From JAOSJT01 sp035362335 (GTDB lineage: Bacteria > Bacteroidota > Ignavibacteria > SZUA-365), in contig DAOSDL010000027.1 of NCBI GenBank assembly GCA_035362335.1, positions 1 to 64,000 on the forward strand: a DNA stretch of 64,000 nt. The letters run 5' to 3'. Every line of letters starts with the position of its first letter. Position 1 is the stretch's first letter. The notes under the pieces were generated by a model that did no database searches, had not been told where the DNA came from, and was given only the letters and a program-made list of their open reading frames with translations. Shown one piece after another: positions 18,530-27,992 of the stretch. Both the position numbers and the translations under genes were made by a program.

Positions 18530-20812
18530 TCACCATAACAGGAGCATTCTCGTTTCGCTCCACTGGTCGCCATACGCCACGAGCCGATAGCTGCCTCGCG
18601 GCAAGGCATGCGTATCGATGTCTATCACGCGTTGAGTGGACGCGGCGACGACATCCCGGCGGAACACCTCGCGTCCCAGCATGTCGCGTATTGTTATCCC
18701 CACGCGGGGATCATGTCCTCCCTCGATGCGGACACGTAATGCATCCCGCGCGGGTTGTGGATACAAGGAGATGTGCGGAACCGTGGCGGAGAAAGGTGTT
18801 ACCACAGGCACCGTCGTCACGAGAAACGGCGTGGAGTGAGACGAGCATCCGGCATCATTCCACACTTCCACCTGATACTCCCCGGTCACGTGCGCGACGC
18901 ACCGCCACGTGTTGGCTCCGGGAATGACGACTCCGTTCAGGTACCACTGGTACGCGGTGGCGGGAGCGGTATGCAACGTGTCCGCATAGCGCACGATGTA
19001 TGGTTCAGGCGGCCGCGGCCAGTCGATCAAATCCAGACTGTTGCTTTGCACCTCGCAGCCATCGGCGTGCAGCACACGGGCCCAGACGCGACCCCGACGG
19101 TGTACCACGATGCTCGCGCCAACGCTGCCGTCACTCCAGATGCAGCGTTGTCCGGGATCGTCCACGGCGACCCTCACGCTGTCGCCCTCGCAAAACTCCA
19201 GGACCGGCGCGCTGATCACCGGCTGGGCGGCGGAGGAGGCATGCAACACCACGGTGTCCGTACAACCGGAGCATCCGCCCACCCTCCATACCCGCGCCCA
19301 GTAGGAACCGGCTGCGCGGGCTCGAATACTTCTCGTAGTGTCGCCGGTCGACCATTCGTAGCGTTCGTATTCCTCTGCCACAGCGAGATCGATCCGCGCT
19401 CCCGGACAGAGGATGTTGCTCGACGGTGGGCTCAAGCGAGGGTGCAACGTGTCCGTGAACATCACCATCACGCTGTCCGTGCGCAGCTGGCAACCCATGC
19501 TGTCCACCACGTCCGCCCAGAAGCTTCCGCTGGACCACACGGTGATTTGCTCCGCTGTCTCGCCGGTGGACCAGCGATACGTGGCGTAGCGCCTCGCAGT
19601 AGCAAGCTTCTGTCCGATACCCGCGCAAGGAGTGAGCACGCCGGACGGCCATACGCGAGCCGGTGGCGCTTCGTCCACGCGCACCGCACCGACATACGGC
19701 GGACAAATGCCCTTCGAATCGCGCACCGCCACCGAGTACACACCAGCTTCGCGCACGGTGATGCTCCGTGTTGTCTCGCCGGTGCTCCACTGATAGCTGT
19801 CGTAGCCATCGCACACGTCGAGCGTGACACTCCCCTCTCCGCATATCCAGGCGGGACCGTCAACACGCATGATCGAGGGCCAATGCGAAGCGTCGAGGCG
19901 TTTTTCACCGTGACATAGCAGACTGTCGCGCGCAAACTCCACACGGTACATTCTATCGCTGCCGAGGTGGCAGGTGGGTGAAAGCAGCACGCGATACGGA
20001 CTGCCATATTCACCTCCCTCGACATCAAGAACGGGAAGGTCGTGTCCATCGACACCGACCCGCAACTCCTTGGGCTGGACTTGCTCGACGACTGCACCCC
20101 GCGCACGCACGACAACATGCAGCACGGTGGAATCGGGTGGTGTGTGAAGGCGCAGCGGATCCACGAAACCATCGGGACGCGGCGGATAAGTGTATACTGT
20201 TCCGGACTTGAGAAGCATGGCCGCCTGGCCTTCGAGAAAGCGCGCACCATAACTCTCCAGAACATTGCGCGCCGTCCCCCCTCCCGGCACAACGCGCAGC
20301 GTCACGAAGCACAGCACCGCCTTTTCCCGCACTTCCACCGCCACGTTCGTGCCGAGTCGGAAACCGAGAGCCAACCAATCGCAGGCGATAATGCTATCGG
20401 AGAGCACGCACTCCGAAGTTGTGCTCACTCCGGTGAGTATCAATGCATTGGATGCGATATACACGGATATGGTGAATGGAGGCAACGTCCCATCGGCCGG
20501 TGGCGTGTCGAGCCAAAGCGGGATACGCACTTCTTCGCCTTGCTCCGCGGACACATCGCCGAGGCGCAGAACAACGGTATCGATGGCGGACTCGTTGCTC
20601 CGATGCCGGTTGGTGAACGATGCGCGCGCGACAGCGGTTGTGACCACCGTCGTTTGTTGTGCCGTGTGGATCGGCGAGGAACAACCGCTCCCGGTCGGCT
20701 GCATCGGCGCTTCGTGGATTCTCGCGTACGCGGACGGTTTACACGGTGATGACAGGGCTGTGAGCATCAGCGCGTAGTGGAGTAGTGTCCAATGGAAGCA
20801 GTGTCGCCGCAT
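18530..20812 (-). CDS. T9SS protein: cohesin-like domain plus 4+1 Ig/PKD-like repeats
   Basis: About 760 residues. It is a shorter array member without a VWA domain. A hydrophobic N-terminus (CFHWTLLHYALMLTALSSP) is followed by a linker, a cohesin-like domain (VVLRLGDVSAEQGEEVRIPLWLD ... PPFTISVYI), four repeats (ICGEGSVTL, PCAGIGQKL, LCPGARIDL, FCEGDSVRV), the half-repeat AYQWYLNGVVIPGANTW and a T9SS tail (LYPQPARDALRVRIEGG ... RDMLGREVFRRDV ... LPRGSYRLVAYG). The start is uncertain: the ATG at 20812 has no clear ribosome-binding site. A TTG at 20863 in the same frame has AGGAAA about 10 bases upstream and would add 17 residues. Confidence 0.8.
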   Translation of the reverse strand: MRRHCFHWTLLHYALMLTALSSPCKPSAYARIHEAPMQPTGSGCSSPIHTAQQTTVVTTAVARASFTNRHRSNESAIDTVVLRLGDVSAEQGEEVRIPLWLDTPPADGTLPPFTISVYIASNALILTGVSTTSECVLSDSIIACDWLALGFRLGTNVAVEVREKAVLCFVTLRVVPGGGTARNVLESYGARFLEGQAAMLLKSGTVYTYPPRPDGFVDPLRLHTPPDSTVLHVVVRARGAVVEQVQPKELRVGVDGHDLPVLDVEGGEYGSPYRVLLSPTCHLGSDRMYRVEFARDSLLCHGEKRLDASHWPSIMRVDGPAWICGEGSVTLDVCDGYDSYQWSTGETTRSITVREAGVYSVAVRDSKGICPPYVGAVRVDEAPPARVWPSGVLTPCAGIGQKLATARRYATYRWSTGETAEQITVWSSGSFWADVVDSMGCQLRTDSVMVMFTDTLHPRLSPPSSNILCPGARIDLAVAEEYERYEWSTGDTTRSIRARAAGSYWARVWRVGGCSGCTDTVVLHASSAAQPVISAPVLEFCEGDSVRVAVDDPGQRCIWSDGSVGASIVVHRRGRVWARVLHADGCEVQSNSLDLIDWPRPPEPYIVRYADTLHTAPATAYQWYLNGVVIPGANTWRCVAHVTGEYQVEVWNDAGCSSHSTPFLVTTVPVVTPFSATVPHISLYPQPARDALRVRIEGGHDPRVGITIRDMLGREVFRRDVVAASTQRVIDIDTHALPRGSYRLVAYGDQWSETRMLLLW

Positions 20813-20942
20813 TGAATTACCGCGTGCACAGGCTTGGATCGATTCGAAAATATCGTTTCGCAATCATCGGGCTTTCCTCATCGACCGGAGTTGGGCTGGG
20901 TTCGGGCAAATGAACATTGTTGCATCATGGATTCCGTGTTTT

Positions 20943-23312
20943 TCACCACAGTGCTATCACCCGGAGCGCGCGACCGCGCGTGCCTGCCACGCAGAGCAGA
21001 TAGTTGCCACGCGGCAACGCCCGCACATCCAGCGTGATATCCTCGCCGCCGTCGACAGTCCGCACGTCGCGACGCAGCATTTCGCGCCCCAGCAAATCGG
21101 TGATCGTGAAGCGGAACGGAGCCGCGACATCATCGCCCACACGTACGGTAAGCCGGCCTTCGGCGGGTTGGGGATACACATCGAGGTGGAAATCGGGAAG
21201 CGGGAGATTATCCGTGTAATGCAGTGATGCCACCACGAAGGGAGGCGACACCGCGCCGCATCCGGCCTTGTTGAACACCTCCACTTGATAGGAACCGGTT
21301 ACGCGTGCCTCGTATTGCCAGCGTGTCGCTCCGGCAGTGGGTTCACCGTCGAGATACCACTGATACCTGTCCGCCGGGACAGTGTGAAGAGTATCGAGAT
21401 GACGCACAATGTAGGGCTTCGGAGGGAAGTCCAGAAATTCGATGCGAACCGCATCACTCCATACAACACAGCCGTTGGCCAGCACCACACGCACGTAGAC
21501 GGTCTCGCTTCGACGCAGCACGATTCGTCGCGCCGTCGTTTCTCCTACAGGCGTCAGATAGCGCCCCCACTCACCGTACCAGCGGCAATCGATACCAGGA
21601 TTGTTGAGCGTGAGAATGGCGCTGTCGCCAACGCAGAGCAGTGTCGCCGATGCCGTGATCACGGGCAGAGCTTCGTCGGTGGCTTCGAGCGTGACGGAGT
21701 CCGAGATGCCCGTACACCCGCCGTCGTTCCATACCTGAACCCAGTATGTGCCGGCGGCAATGGCCTTGCAGCGCCGTGTCGTGTCGCCGTTCGACCAAAG
21801 GTAGCGGTCGAACGCTTCGGTGAGTGAAAGTTCGATGTGGGAATCGGGGCAGATCACCCGCTTCTGCACGGCGTTCATGCGGGGTGAAAGGTGTTCCAAG
21901 GCACGCACCGACACCGGGGGCGATTGCAGCGTGCAACCGTTTTCATCCACCACCTCCACCGAATACTCTCCCGGCTGATGGACGAGCAACGTCGCGCTGC
22001 TTTCGCCGGTGGACCAACGATACGAGCGATAGCTTCGCAAGGTGGCGAGATGTTGTGTGGTGCCGGGACAAATGAACAGTGGTCGAATCGGCAGGATGGT
22101 GACGGGTGACGGGGCTCCGATATACGTGGCGAGTCGGAGTTGGGGATACAAACCGGTGGAATCCGTCGCAAGCACCGACCGACTTCCCGATCGACGCACG
22201 GTCACGACCCTGCCCGTGTCGCCGGTATCCCACTCGTAACGCGTATACCCGTGAACGGCTTCGAGCACGGTACTGTCGCCCGGACAGAGAAACGTTGGTC
22301 CGAGCACGCGGATGCTTCCCGACCAGCCGTTCACGGAAAGCACGCGCGTGCCGACTGTATCCCTTCCGCATCGATCGGTGACAAACAGTCGCACAGTCCT
22401 GTCGCTTCCCAGATTACCCGGTGTCGCAAGAATCAATTCGTACGGACTCCCGTACGCACCTCCTGTCACCGATCTGATCGGAACGTGGTGCGCATCGATT
22501 TCGAGACGGAAGTTGTCGAGACCGAGATCCGCCACCGCTTCGCCGTTGCAACGCCGGACGACGCGAAGCACGGAGCTGTCGCCTCTCGCTTCCAGCGCGA
22601 GCAGGTCGACAACATCGCGCATCTCCTGTGGGTAGACGAGCATCCATCCCGATCGGACATGAAGCGCGAATGATCCTTCTCCGAAATTCGCCCCAACGCA
22701 GTCCACGTTGGCCATGATTCCGAAATCACCGTAGCAGTTGAATCGCAGATAACACAAGGGCCCCGTTGACGAGACCGGCAGGCGAGAATGACTTTGTAGA
22801 AGGATATCGCCTTTCGAAGCGTCGTAGACCAGGGTCAGCTGTCCGTCCGGTACGACGCAATCCTTTGTCGTTGTGATGCCGAGGCCGCACCAATAAGGCC
22901 TTTCGATTCGTATGGTGAATGTCGGAAGAATGCTGTCGCCGGGGAGCGTCTCGAGAAATATCGGGAGCAAGCCGGTTTTGCCGAGCATCATCGCGCTTTC
23001 ACCGATGCGCATACGAACGGTGTGTATCGTGCGCGGCTCTTCTTCGGCGACGCTCGATGCGGGCATCAGGTGGGGTGATCGGGCCTCCGGGCCGAACGGC
23101 GACGCGGCGGCCATGCGCGGCGTACTGCGATCTTCCGCGACGGATGGCCGTACCGCGCCGCGAAATAAGGGCGAGGCGACCAATGGATCCGTGTTTACCA
23201 CGCAGCCAGTCGCATGCCAACCTTGCCGCGTGGCACGCGACTCTCCGGCCAGCGCAATTGTGCAGGCACACAGGAGAATGATACACGAAATGCAAGAGAA
23301 ACGTGATCGCAT
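20943..23312 (-). CDS. T9SS protein: cohesin-like domain plus 4+1 Ig/PKD-like repeats
   Basis: 789 residues. It has a signal peptide (SCISCIILLCACTIALAGE), a ~70-residue linker, a cohesin-like domain (VRMRIGESAMMLGKTGLLPIFLE ... PTFTIRIE), four repeats (LCPGDSTVL, ICPGTTQHL, ICPDSHIEL, LCVGDSAIL), the half-repeat RYQWYLDGEPTAGATRW and a T9SS tail (VYPQPAEGRLTVRVGDD ... TDLLGREMLRRDVRT ... LPRGNYLLCVAG). The fourth repeat carries WYGEWG in place of WSTG. The C-terminal ~80 residues are very similar to those of the next gene upstream, which points to recent duplication or gene conversion. Confidence 0.83.
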   Translation of the reverse strand: MRSRFSCISCIILLCACTIALAGESRATRQGWHATGCVVNTDPLVASPLFRGAVRPSVAEDRSTPRMAAASPFGPEARSPHLMPASSVAEEEPRTIHTVRMRIGESAMMLGKTGLLPIFLETLPGDSILPTFTIRIERPYWCGLGITTTKDCVVPDGQLTLVYDASKGDILLQSHSRLPVSSTGPLCYLRFNCYGDFGIMANVDCVGANFGEGSFALHVRSGWMLVYPQEMRDVVDLLALEARGDSSVLRVVRRCNGEAVADLGLDNFRLEIDAHHVPIRSVTGGAYGSPYELILATPGNLGSDRTVRLFVTDRCGRDTVGTRVLSVNGWSGSIRVLGPTFLCPGDSTVLEAVHGYTRYEWDTGDTGRVVTVRRSGSRSVLATDSTGLYPQLRLATYIGAPSPVTILPIRPLFICPGTTQHLATLRSYRSYRWSTGESSATLLVHQPGEYSVEVVDENGCTLQSPPVSVRALEHLSPRMNAVQKRVICPDSHIELSLTEAFDRYLWSNGDTTRRCKAIAAGTYWVQVWNDGGCTGISDSVTLEATDEALPVITASATLLCVGDSAILTLNNPGIDCRWYGEWGRYLTPVGETTARRIVLRRSETVYVRVVLANGCVVWSDAVRIEFLDFPPKPYIVRHLDTLHTVPADRYQWYLDGEPTAGATRWQYEARVTGSYQVEVFNKAGCGAVSPPFVVASLHYTDNLPLPDFHLDVYPQPAEGRLTVRVGDDVAAPFRFTITDLLGREMLRRDVRTVDGGEDITLDVRALPRGNYLLCVAGTRGRALRVIALW

Positions 23313-23347
23313 GTTACCGCGCGCCGTCCTTCGACCGTTGTTCGAAC

Positions 23348-23374
23348 CTCACTGTGAGCAAGCCCGACAGTGAG
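23348..23374. repeat. Inverted repeat in array spacer
   Basis: An 8-bp perfect inverted repeat (CTCACTGT and ACAGTGAG) with an 11-base loop, in the 112-base gap between two Ig-repeat genes. No T-run follows on the minus strand, so it is not a classical terminator. It may be an operator, a processing site or chance. Confidence 0.35.
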
Positions 23375-23424
23375 ACACATGAATGCACGCATCATTCCCG
23401 TTCGGCGCCATGCTCCTCGCTGTT

Positions 23425-25647
23425 TTACCACAATGCGATCACGCGCAACGCGCGACCACGCGTGCCTTCCACGCCGAGCAAATAATTGCCGCGCGGCAAG
23501 GCATGGACATCCAGCTTGATATCCTCGTTGGCACTGAGCGTTCGGACATCGCGGCGCAGCACTTCGCGTCCCAACAGATCGGTGAGCGTTACGCGAAGCG
23601 TAGCCACCCCCCCTTCACCCGTACGCACGGTGAGTACGCCTTCGGCGGGCTGGGGATAGACCTCGATGACGTAGTCGCTGACGGCTGGCGGCGTCGACAC
23701 TCCCAGGGCGTTCACCGGATAGGGGAAGGACAGCCCCGCGCAGCCGTATTCGTTGGTGATGCGCACCTGATACGAGCCGGTAGTCTGCGCGATGTATGTG
23801 GCGTCTGTCGCGCCGGGGATGGCTTGTCCCTCCAGCAACCATTGATACGTCGTTCCGGGAGTACTCCGCAGCGTATCGCCCGCGCGGCTGATATAGGGTT
23901 TGTTCGGATTGGCATGGACGGTGATCGTCAGTTCGTTGGAGCGGACTTCGCAGCCACTGGCGTAGCGCACGCGCACAGCAACCTTGCTTGTTTTCCCAAC
24001 CAGCAACGTTTCGCCACGCGATCCATCCATCCACAGGCGATCCACACCGGGATCGTCCACACTCACCAGCACACTGTCTCCGGCGCAAACCTCCGTTGTC
24101 GCTGCGCTGATCACTGGAGGATTCTGCTGTGGTTGCAGCAACTCCACCGTGTGCGATGTGCCCGAACAGCCGTTGGCATGCGCTGCGTACACCCAGTACG
24201 AGCCGGCCGCGGTGACCTTGATCGTGGGCGTGCGCTCGCCGGTGGACCACAGATAGTCGTCGTACTGCGTATCAACATACAACAGCAGCGTGTCGCCGGG
24301 ACAGAGTATGCGATTCTGCGGGTACATGATGCGTGGTCGCAAACTGTCGACGACGAGGATACGCACTTCCTCAGAACGCGCACGGCAGCCGCTGCTGTCG
24401 CGTACTTCCACCCAGTAGTATCCCGGGCTGGTGACTGTGATCGATGGCGTGCTTTCGCCGGTGGACCATTCATACGCCGGGTACTGGCCTTCGACGCGCA
24501 GTTCCTGCCCACTGCCGCGGCACAGCGTGAAGTTTCCGGAAGGTTGCACGATCGGAGCCGCCGGCGCATCCACGAAGGCGTGTGCGGTCTTCCATGCGCA
24601 GAAGCCCGTGCTGTCATCCGCCTCCACCGTGTACCACCCACCCTTGCGCGCGACAATGCTGCGCGTGCGCTGGCCGGTGTTCCATCGATACGAGGTGAAT
24701 CCCTCCGGCGCCGAAAGGATGCAACTGTCCCGATCGCACAGGTAACGCGGACCGTCCATGTGAATTTCGAACTCGGCCGTGTAGGCGTATACCTGCCATG
24801 TTCCGCGAATTTCATTCGCGCAAGCGGCACTGAGATCCACGCGCAAAACGCGCGGTCGATCCACATCGCAGGGAACGCGCACTCGCACACGATACGGCGA
24901 ACCGTACTCACCGCCTTCCATGGCCAGTATCGGGAGGACGCGGTCCTCCAGCGTGACCAGCGTCTGTTCCGGCCGCAGGTCGAGGAGCGGGGCACCCTGG
25001 CAGCGTGCGATAAAGCTGACCCAGGATTCTTCTCGCCCTGTGTCCCAATCGAGCAGTTCCACCACATCGTCGGCACCATTGTCATGCACGGTGATGGAGC
25101 CGAGGGTGACGCGGAGTATGGGTCCTCCTCCGAGAAATTCCGCGCCGTTGCAGTCGAACACATAGCGCGCCGGTGTGACGCCACCATGGCTTTGCACGCG
25201 CAGGTAGCAGAGCACGCCGGTTGTGCTCACAGGCACCGCGTCCAGCGTGGTCAGCGTGGCTATGCTGCTGCTGGCCGGATGATGTAATTGGAGCACGCTG
25301 TCGGGAAGCAAACACGATGGTGAAGATTCCACACCGAGCACGCTGAGCTGCTCGATTTTTCCCACACTGAACAACAACCGCATCGGTGGCAGTACGCCTC
25401 CGGGTGGCAACGATTCCAGTAGTATAGGCAGCAACGCTTCGTGTCCCGCAGGTATACCGATGTTCGCCATGCGCAGGTGCACGGTGTCCGCGTCCGATAC
25501 AGCCGGCATCGCTCCGACACATGCGGATATCGGAGCATTCGCTCCGTTGGACAAACGCTCCGCCCCATGGACCGATGCGGGAAGGATACATCCGCAACAC
25601 CACGCGGCAGCAACGACAAAGACGACAACAGCAGTGACACTTCTCAT
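23425..25647 (-). CDS. T9SS protein: cohesin-like domain plus 4+1 Ig/PKD-like repeats (first gene of array)
   Basis: About 740 residues, the promoter-proximal gene of the six-gene array. It has a signal peptide (SVTAVVVFVVAAAWCCGCILP; the Cys pair also permits a lipoprotein reading), a cohesin-like domain (VHLRMANIGIPAGHEALLPILLE ... PPMRLLFSV), four repeats (LCDRDSCIL, LCRGSGQEL, LCPGDTLLL, VCAGDSVLV), the half-repeat TYQWLLEGQAIPGATD and a T9SS tail (VYPQPAEGVLTVRTGEG ... TDLLGREVLRRDVRTL ... LPRGNYLLGVEG). AGGAGGTG 5 bases upstream fixes the ATG, although the frame is open for 21 further codons. A sigma70-like promoter lies about 65 bases upstream. Confidence 0.85.
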   Translation of the reverse strand: MRSVTAVVVFVVAAAWCCGCILPASVHGAERLSNGANAPISACVGAMPAVSDADTVHLRMANIGIPAGHEALLPILLESLPPGGVLPPMRLLFSVGKIEQLSVLGVESSPSCLLPDSVLQLHHPASSSIATLTTLDAVPVSTTGVLCYLRVQSHGGVTPARYVFDCNGAEFLGGGPILRVTLGSITVHDNGADDVVELLDWDTGREESWVSFIARCQGAPLLDLRPEQTLVTLEDRVLPILAMEGGEYGSPYRVRVRVPCDVDRPRVLRVDLSAACANEIRGTWQVYAYTAEFEIHMDGPRYLCDRDSCILSAPEGFTSYRWNTGQRTRSIVARKGGWYTVEADDSTGFCAWKTAHAFVDAPAAPIVQPSGNFTLCRGSGQELRVEGQYPAYEWSTGESTPSITVTSPGYYWVEVRDSSGCRARSEEVRILVVDSLRPRIMYPQNRILCPGDTLLLYVDTQYDDYLWSTGERTPTIKVTAAGSYWVYAAHANGCSGTSHTVELLQPQQNPPVISAATTEVCAGDSVLVSVDDPGVDRLWMDGSRGETLLVGKTSKVAVRVRYASGCEVRSNELTITVHANPNKPYISRAGDTLRSTPGTTYQWLLEGQAIPGATDATYIAQTTGSYQVRITNEYGCAGLSFPYPVNALGVSTPPAVSDYVIEVYPQPAEGVLTVRTGEGGVATLRVTLTDLLGREVLRRDVRTLSANEDIKLDVHALPRGNYLLGVEGTRGRALRVIALW

Positions 25648-25917
25648 GCGACACCTCCTCGTCCTGAATCGATGACGGACCTCGTCATCGTTATTCCCTC
25701 GATGGCGCAAGTGTACGGAATTCGTCGGCCATTGTCAACTATTCCGGACAGACGAGGTCGGATTATGGCATTCCCGGACAGTATGCCGTCCGATTTCCTC
25801 CCTTTCTCCTCTCGCGAACCAGGTCATTATCCATGCGCGAGGCGCTTCGCGTGGACCATGCGTGCGCATCAATCCTCTGTTCCCATTCTCCCCAACACAC
25901 GCAAGCAGCCACTCACC
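25648..25917. other. Upstream region of the Ig-repeat array
   Basis: A 270-base spacer between the GH106-like gene and the first array gene, both on the minus strand. Besides the promoter annotated separately, it holds two GC-rich inverted repeats: CGGAC...GTCCG near 25776-25793, and CGCGA...TCGCG near 25836-25851 nested inside an ATGCGC...GCGCAT pair. Either could end transcription from the GH106-like gene, but neither has a T-run. Confidence 0.4.
25710..25738 (-). promoter_or_regulatory. Sigma70-like promoter of the Ig-repeat array
   Basis: On the minus strand the sequence reads TTGACA (25738-25733), a 17-base spacer, then TACACT (25715-25710). This is a consensus -35 box, ideal spacing and a near-consensus -10 box. 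It would start transcription near 25703, giving a leader of about 55 bases to the AGGAGG-ATG of the first array gene. Confidence 0.65.
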
Positions 25918-27807
25918 TCACGGCGTGGGCAAAGGGATGTGCCGAAGACGTCCGTCCGCGCTGAGGCGCAGCAGCAGCGATTGTCCCGCAAGAAATCTCA
26001 AGCGCGTGGCAAGCTCGTGGCCATTCCAGCGAAGCAGCACGTCGCGGACTTCCTCTCCACTTTCCAGCCCCTGTCCATGTCGCAGAGGATAGGCAACGTC
26101 GACCGTGGCCGGATGGGCAAAGAACAGGACAAGTTCGTCCCCATCCACCCTGCACCAGAATGGTGGAAGACCGTCGCCCTCGATCAGCTCGGAACCGGGG
26201 AGCTGCTCGATGGAATGCGTCACCGCTGCTTCCGCCAGCAGTTGGCGCAGGAGTTCGCTCCATGCGGCGTCGCGGGCGCGCCCTGGTTGCCGTGGCTCTC
26301 GAAGCATGCACACGACCAATCCCTGCCGGGCCACGCGCAGCAACGCGCGCAGCGCGCGCGCATCCAGCCAGTTCGCGTCCACAAGCAGCGAGCGAAAGAC
26401 CGCATCGCCCAGTCGCAGCACGCCATCGCGCACCGAGCCCTGTTCCAGCGCCGCGCTGTTCACCCACAGCGGCTGCCGTCCGGCGAGCGTCTCGGGCACG
26501 CGGTTGTAGCGCATTTCATACTGTCCCCAGGCCCAGGGCAGCTTGAGCGAGTCGGGCAATTCCACTCCCATCCACGCATCCTCCGTCGGCAGGTACACTG
26601 CCACGTCGGTGTAATTCCTGCCCCGCCGCAAATGACGTTGTACGGTTTCGATGTAACTGTTGAAACCCGCGAGCCGCGGCGCCCACGCAGACATGGGCGA
26701 CACGTGTACGGAGGCGTAGAACATGCTGTCGCGCCCCGGTGGATTGTACGGCATGCCATGCCAGTACAGCATGTTCACGCCCTGCGCGAACAGCGCATCG
26801 GCCACGAGACGCGCGTCCTCGATACGCTCGCGTCCCTGCATCGGGCCCGGTCCGGGCCAACCCTTCCATCCGTACATGCAGGTGAAGCTCTCGGCCGACA
26901 CCAGGCGCGCGCCGTTGAGCGTGGCGGCGCTGGAGGCTATTCGTGAAAACGCCGGGGCGAAGAGCAGCGCTTCGCTCTCAGGAATGTCCACGGCGCGAAA
27001 CGCCTCGATCAGATCCACGGGCGCGCCACCGCATTGCGCACGCGTCCGCGCGCCGCGCGCATGGGCGAACGCGGTGAAGGGCCGGTAGAATTCATCCAAC
27101 ACCATATCGGACAGCAACGCCATGTAATCGTAATGCACATCCGCGAAACCCGGACGGTACACGCTGTCCATCATCGGCACAATGTCGTATCCGTAGCGTT
27201 CGAGGAAACGCCGCTCGAAGCCACGCGTCCAGAGGCGGCGGGTTTCCACTTCCCAGGAATCACAGAACAGACCTCGCTGCCGCTCCCGCAGCGCCGCTTC
27301 CAGCGCGTCCCCCATCCGCCGCGCATAGCGCCCGAAGGCCTCACGATCGAGATGATTGAGCACGCGTCCCCGGCGAGGATGTTCCCAGGTCAGGCGCATG
27401 CGCGCCGACGCAACGCTGTCGCCGAATTGCATCGAGGCATCCTCGGGCGGTACGGTGCTGTCGCCGAAAGGCCACAGCGTGCCGAAGGTCGCATCGAAGC
27501 CCAGTCCCAGACTATCGCATTGCCGCGCGGCCGTGGCCACAGCGGCGGACCAGGCCGCGCCGAGCCAGGGCAGGCGCGCGTGCGAGGTATCGCCGCCGGG
27601 AGGATACACGAAGGCCACCTCCACCCCGCCGAACCCCTGATCGCGCAACCATTGCAGTTGCGCGCGCGTGTCGGCGGCGTGAATGCTGTCGGCATACCAC
27701 CACCAGCGCGTCCAGGGTCGTGCGTCGCCTTCCACGGCACCGTCGACGCGGGTCTGGGCCATTGTGGTGAACAGGGGCAGCAGCAGCAGCAAAAGCAATC
27801 GTCGCAT
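25918..27807 (-). CDS. Secreted GH106-like (alpha-L-rhamnosidase-related) hydrolase
   Basis: About 629 residues with a signal peptide (RLLLLLLLPLFTTMAQ). Right after it comes ARPWTRWWWYADSIHAADTR followed by LRDQGFGGVEVAF. This WWW...GxGGVE arrangement opens the barrel of GH106-type enzymes. Other supporting parts are LGLGFDATFGTLWPFGDSTVPPED, LFCDSWEVETRRLWTRGFERRFLERYGYDI and the C-terminal RGRNYTDVAVYLPTEDAW. It is much shorter than typical GH106 rhamnosidases (around 1000 residues), lacking the trailing beta domains, so the substrate is uncertain. GGAGA 8 bases before the ATG supports this start. It is probably periplasmic or surface-associated; no T9SS tail is visible. Confidence 0.7.
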   Translation of the reverse strand: MRRLLLLLLLPLFTTMAQTRVDGAVEGDARPWTRWWWYADSIHAADTRAQLQWLRDQGFGGVEVAFVYPPGGDTSHARLPWLGAAWSAAVATAARQCDSLGLGFDATFGTLWPFGDSTVPPEDASMQFGDSVASARMRLTWEHPRRGRVLNHLDREAFGRYARRMGDALEAALRERQRGLFCDSWEVETRRLWTRGFERRFLERYGYDIVPMMDSVYRPGFADVHYDYMALLSDMVLDEFYRPFTAFAHARGARTRAQCGGAPVDLIEAFRAVDIPESEALLFAPAFSRIASSAATLNGARLVSAESFTCMYGWKGWPGPGPMQGRERIEDARLVADALFAQGVNMLYWHGMPYNPPGRDSMFYASVHVSPMSAWAPRLAGFNSYIETVQRHLRRGRNYTDVAVYLPTEDAWMGVELPDSLKLPWAWGQYEMRYNRVPETLAGRQPLWVNSAALEQGSVRDGVLRLGDAVFRSLLVDANWLDARALRALLRVARQGLVVCMLREPRQPGRARDAAWSELLRQLLAEAAVTHSIEQLPGSELIEGDGLPPFWCRVDGDELVLFFAHPATVDVAYPLRHGQGLESGEEVRDVLLRWNGHELATRLRFLAGQSLLLRLSADGRLRHIPLPTP

Positions 27808-27992
27808 ATCCGAATCTCCGATGTGCAGGACAATGTAGGACGGCGGCGGCGTGCCGCACAACCGGGATGTCGCCCATACACCCACGAACTGCGCCAAAAA
27901 GCGCGCAACACATTTCTCACACAAGGCACACGGGGCGCTCACGACGCACATGCAATTTTCACACAGTCTTGTTCCACCCGCAGGAGACCACG

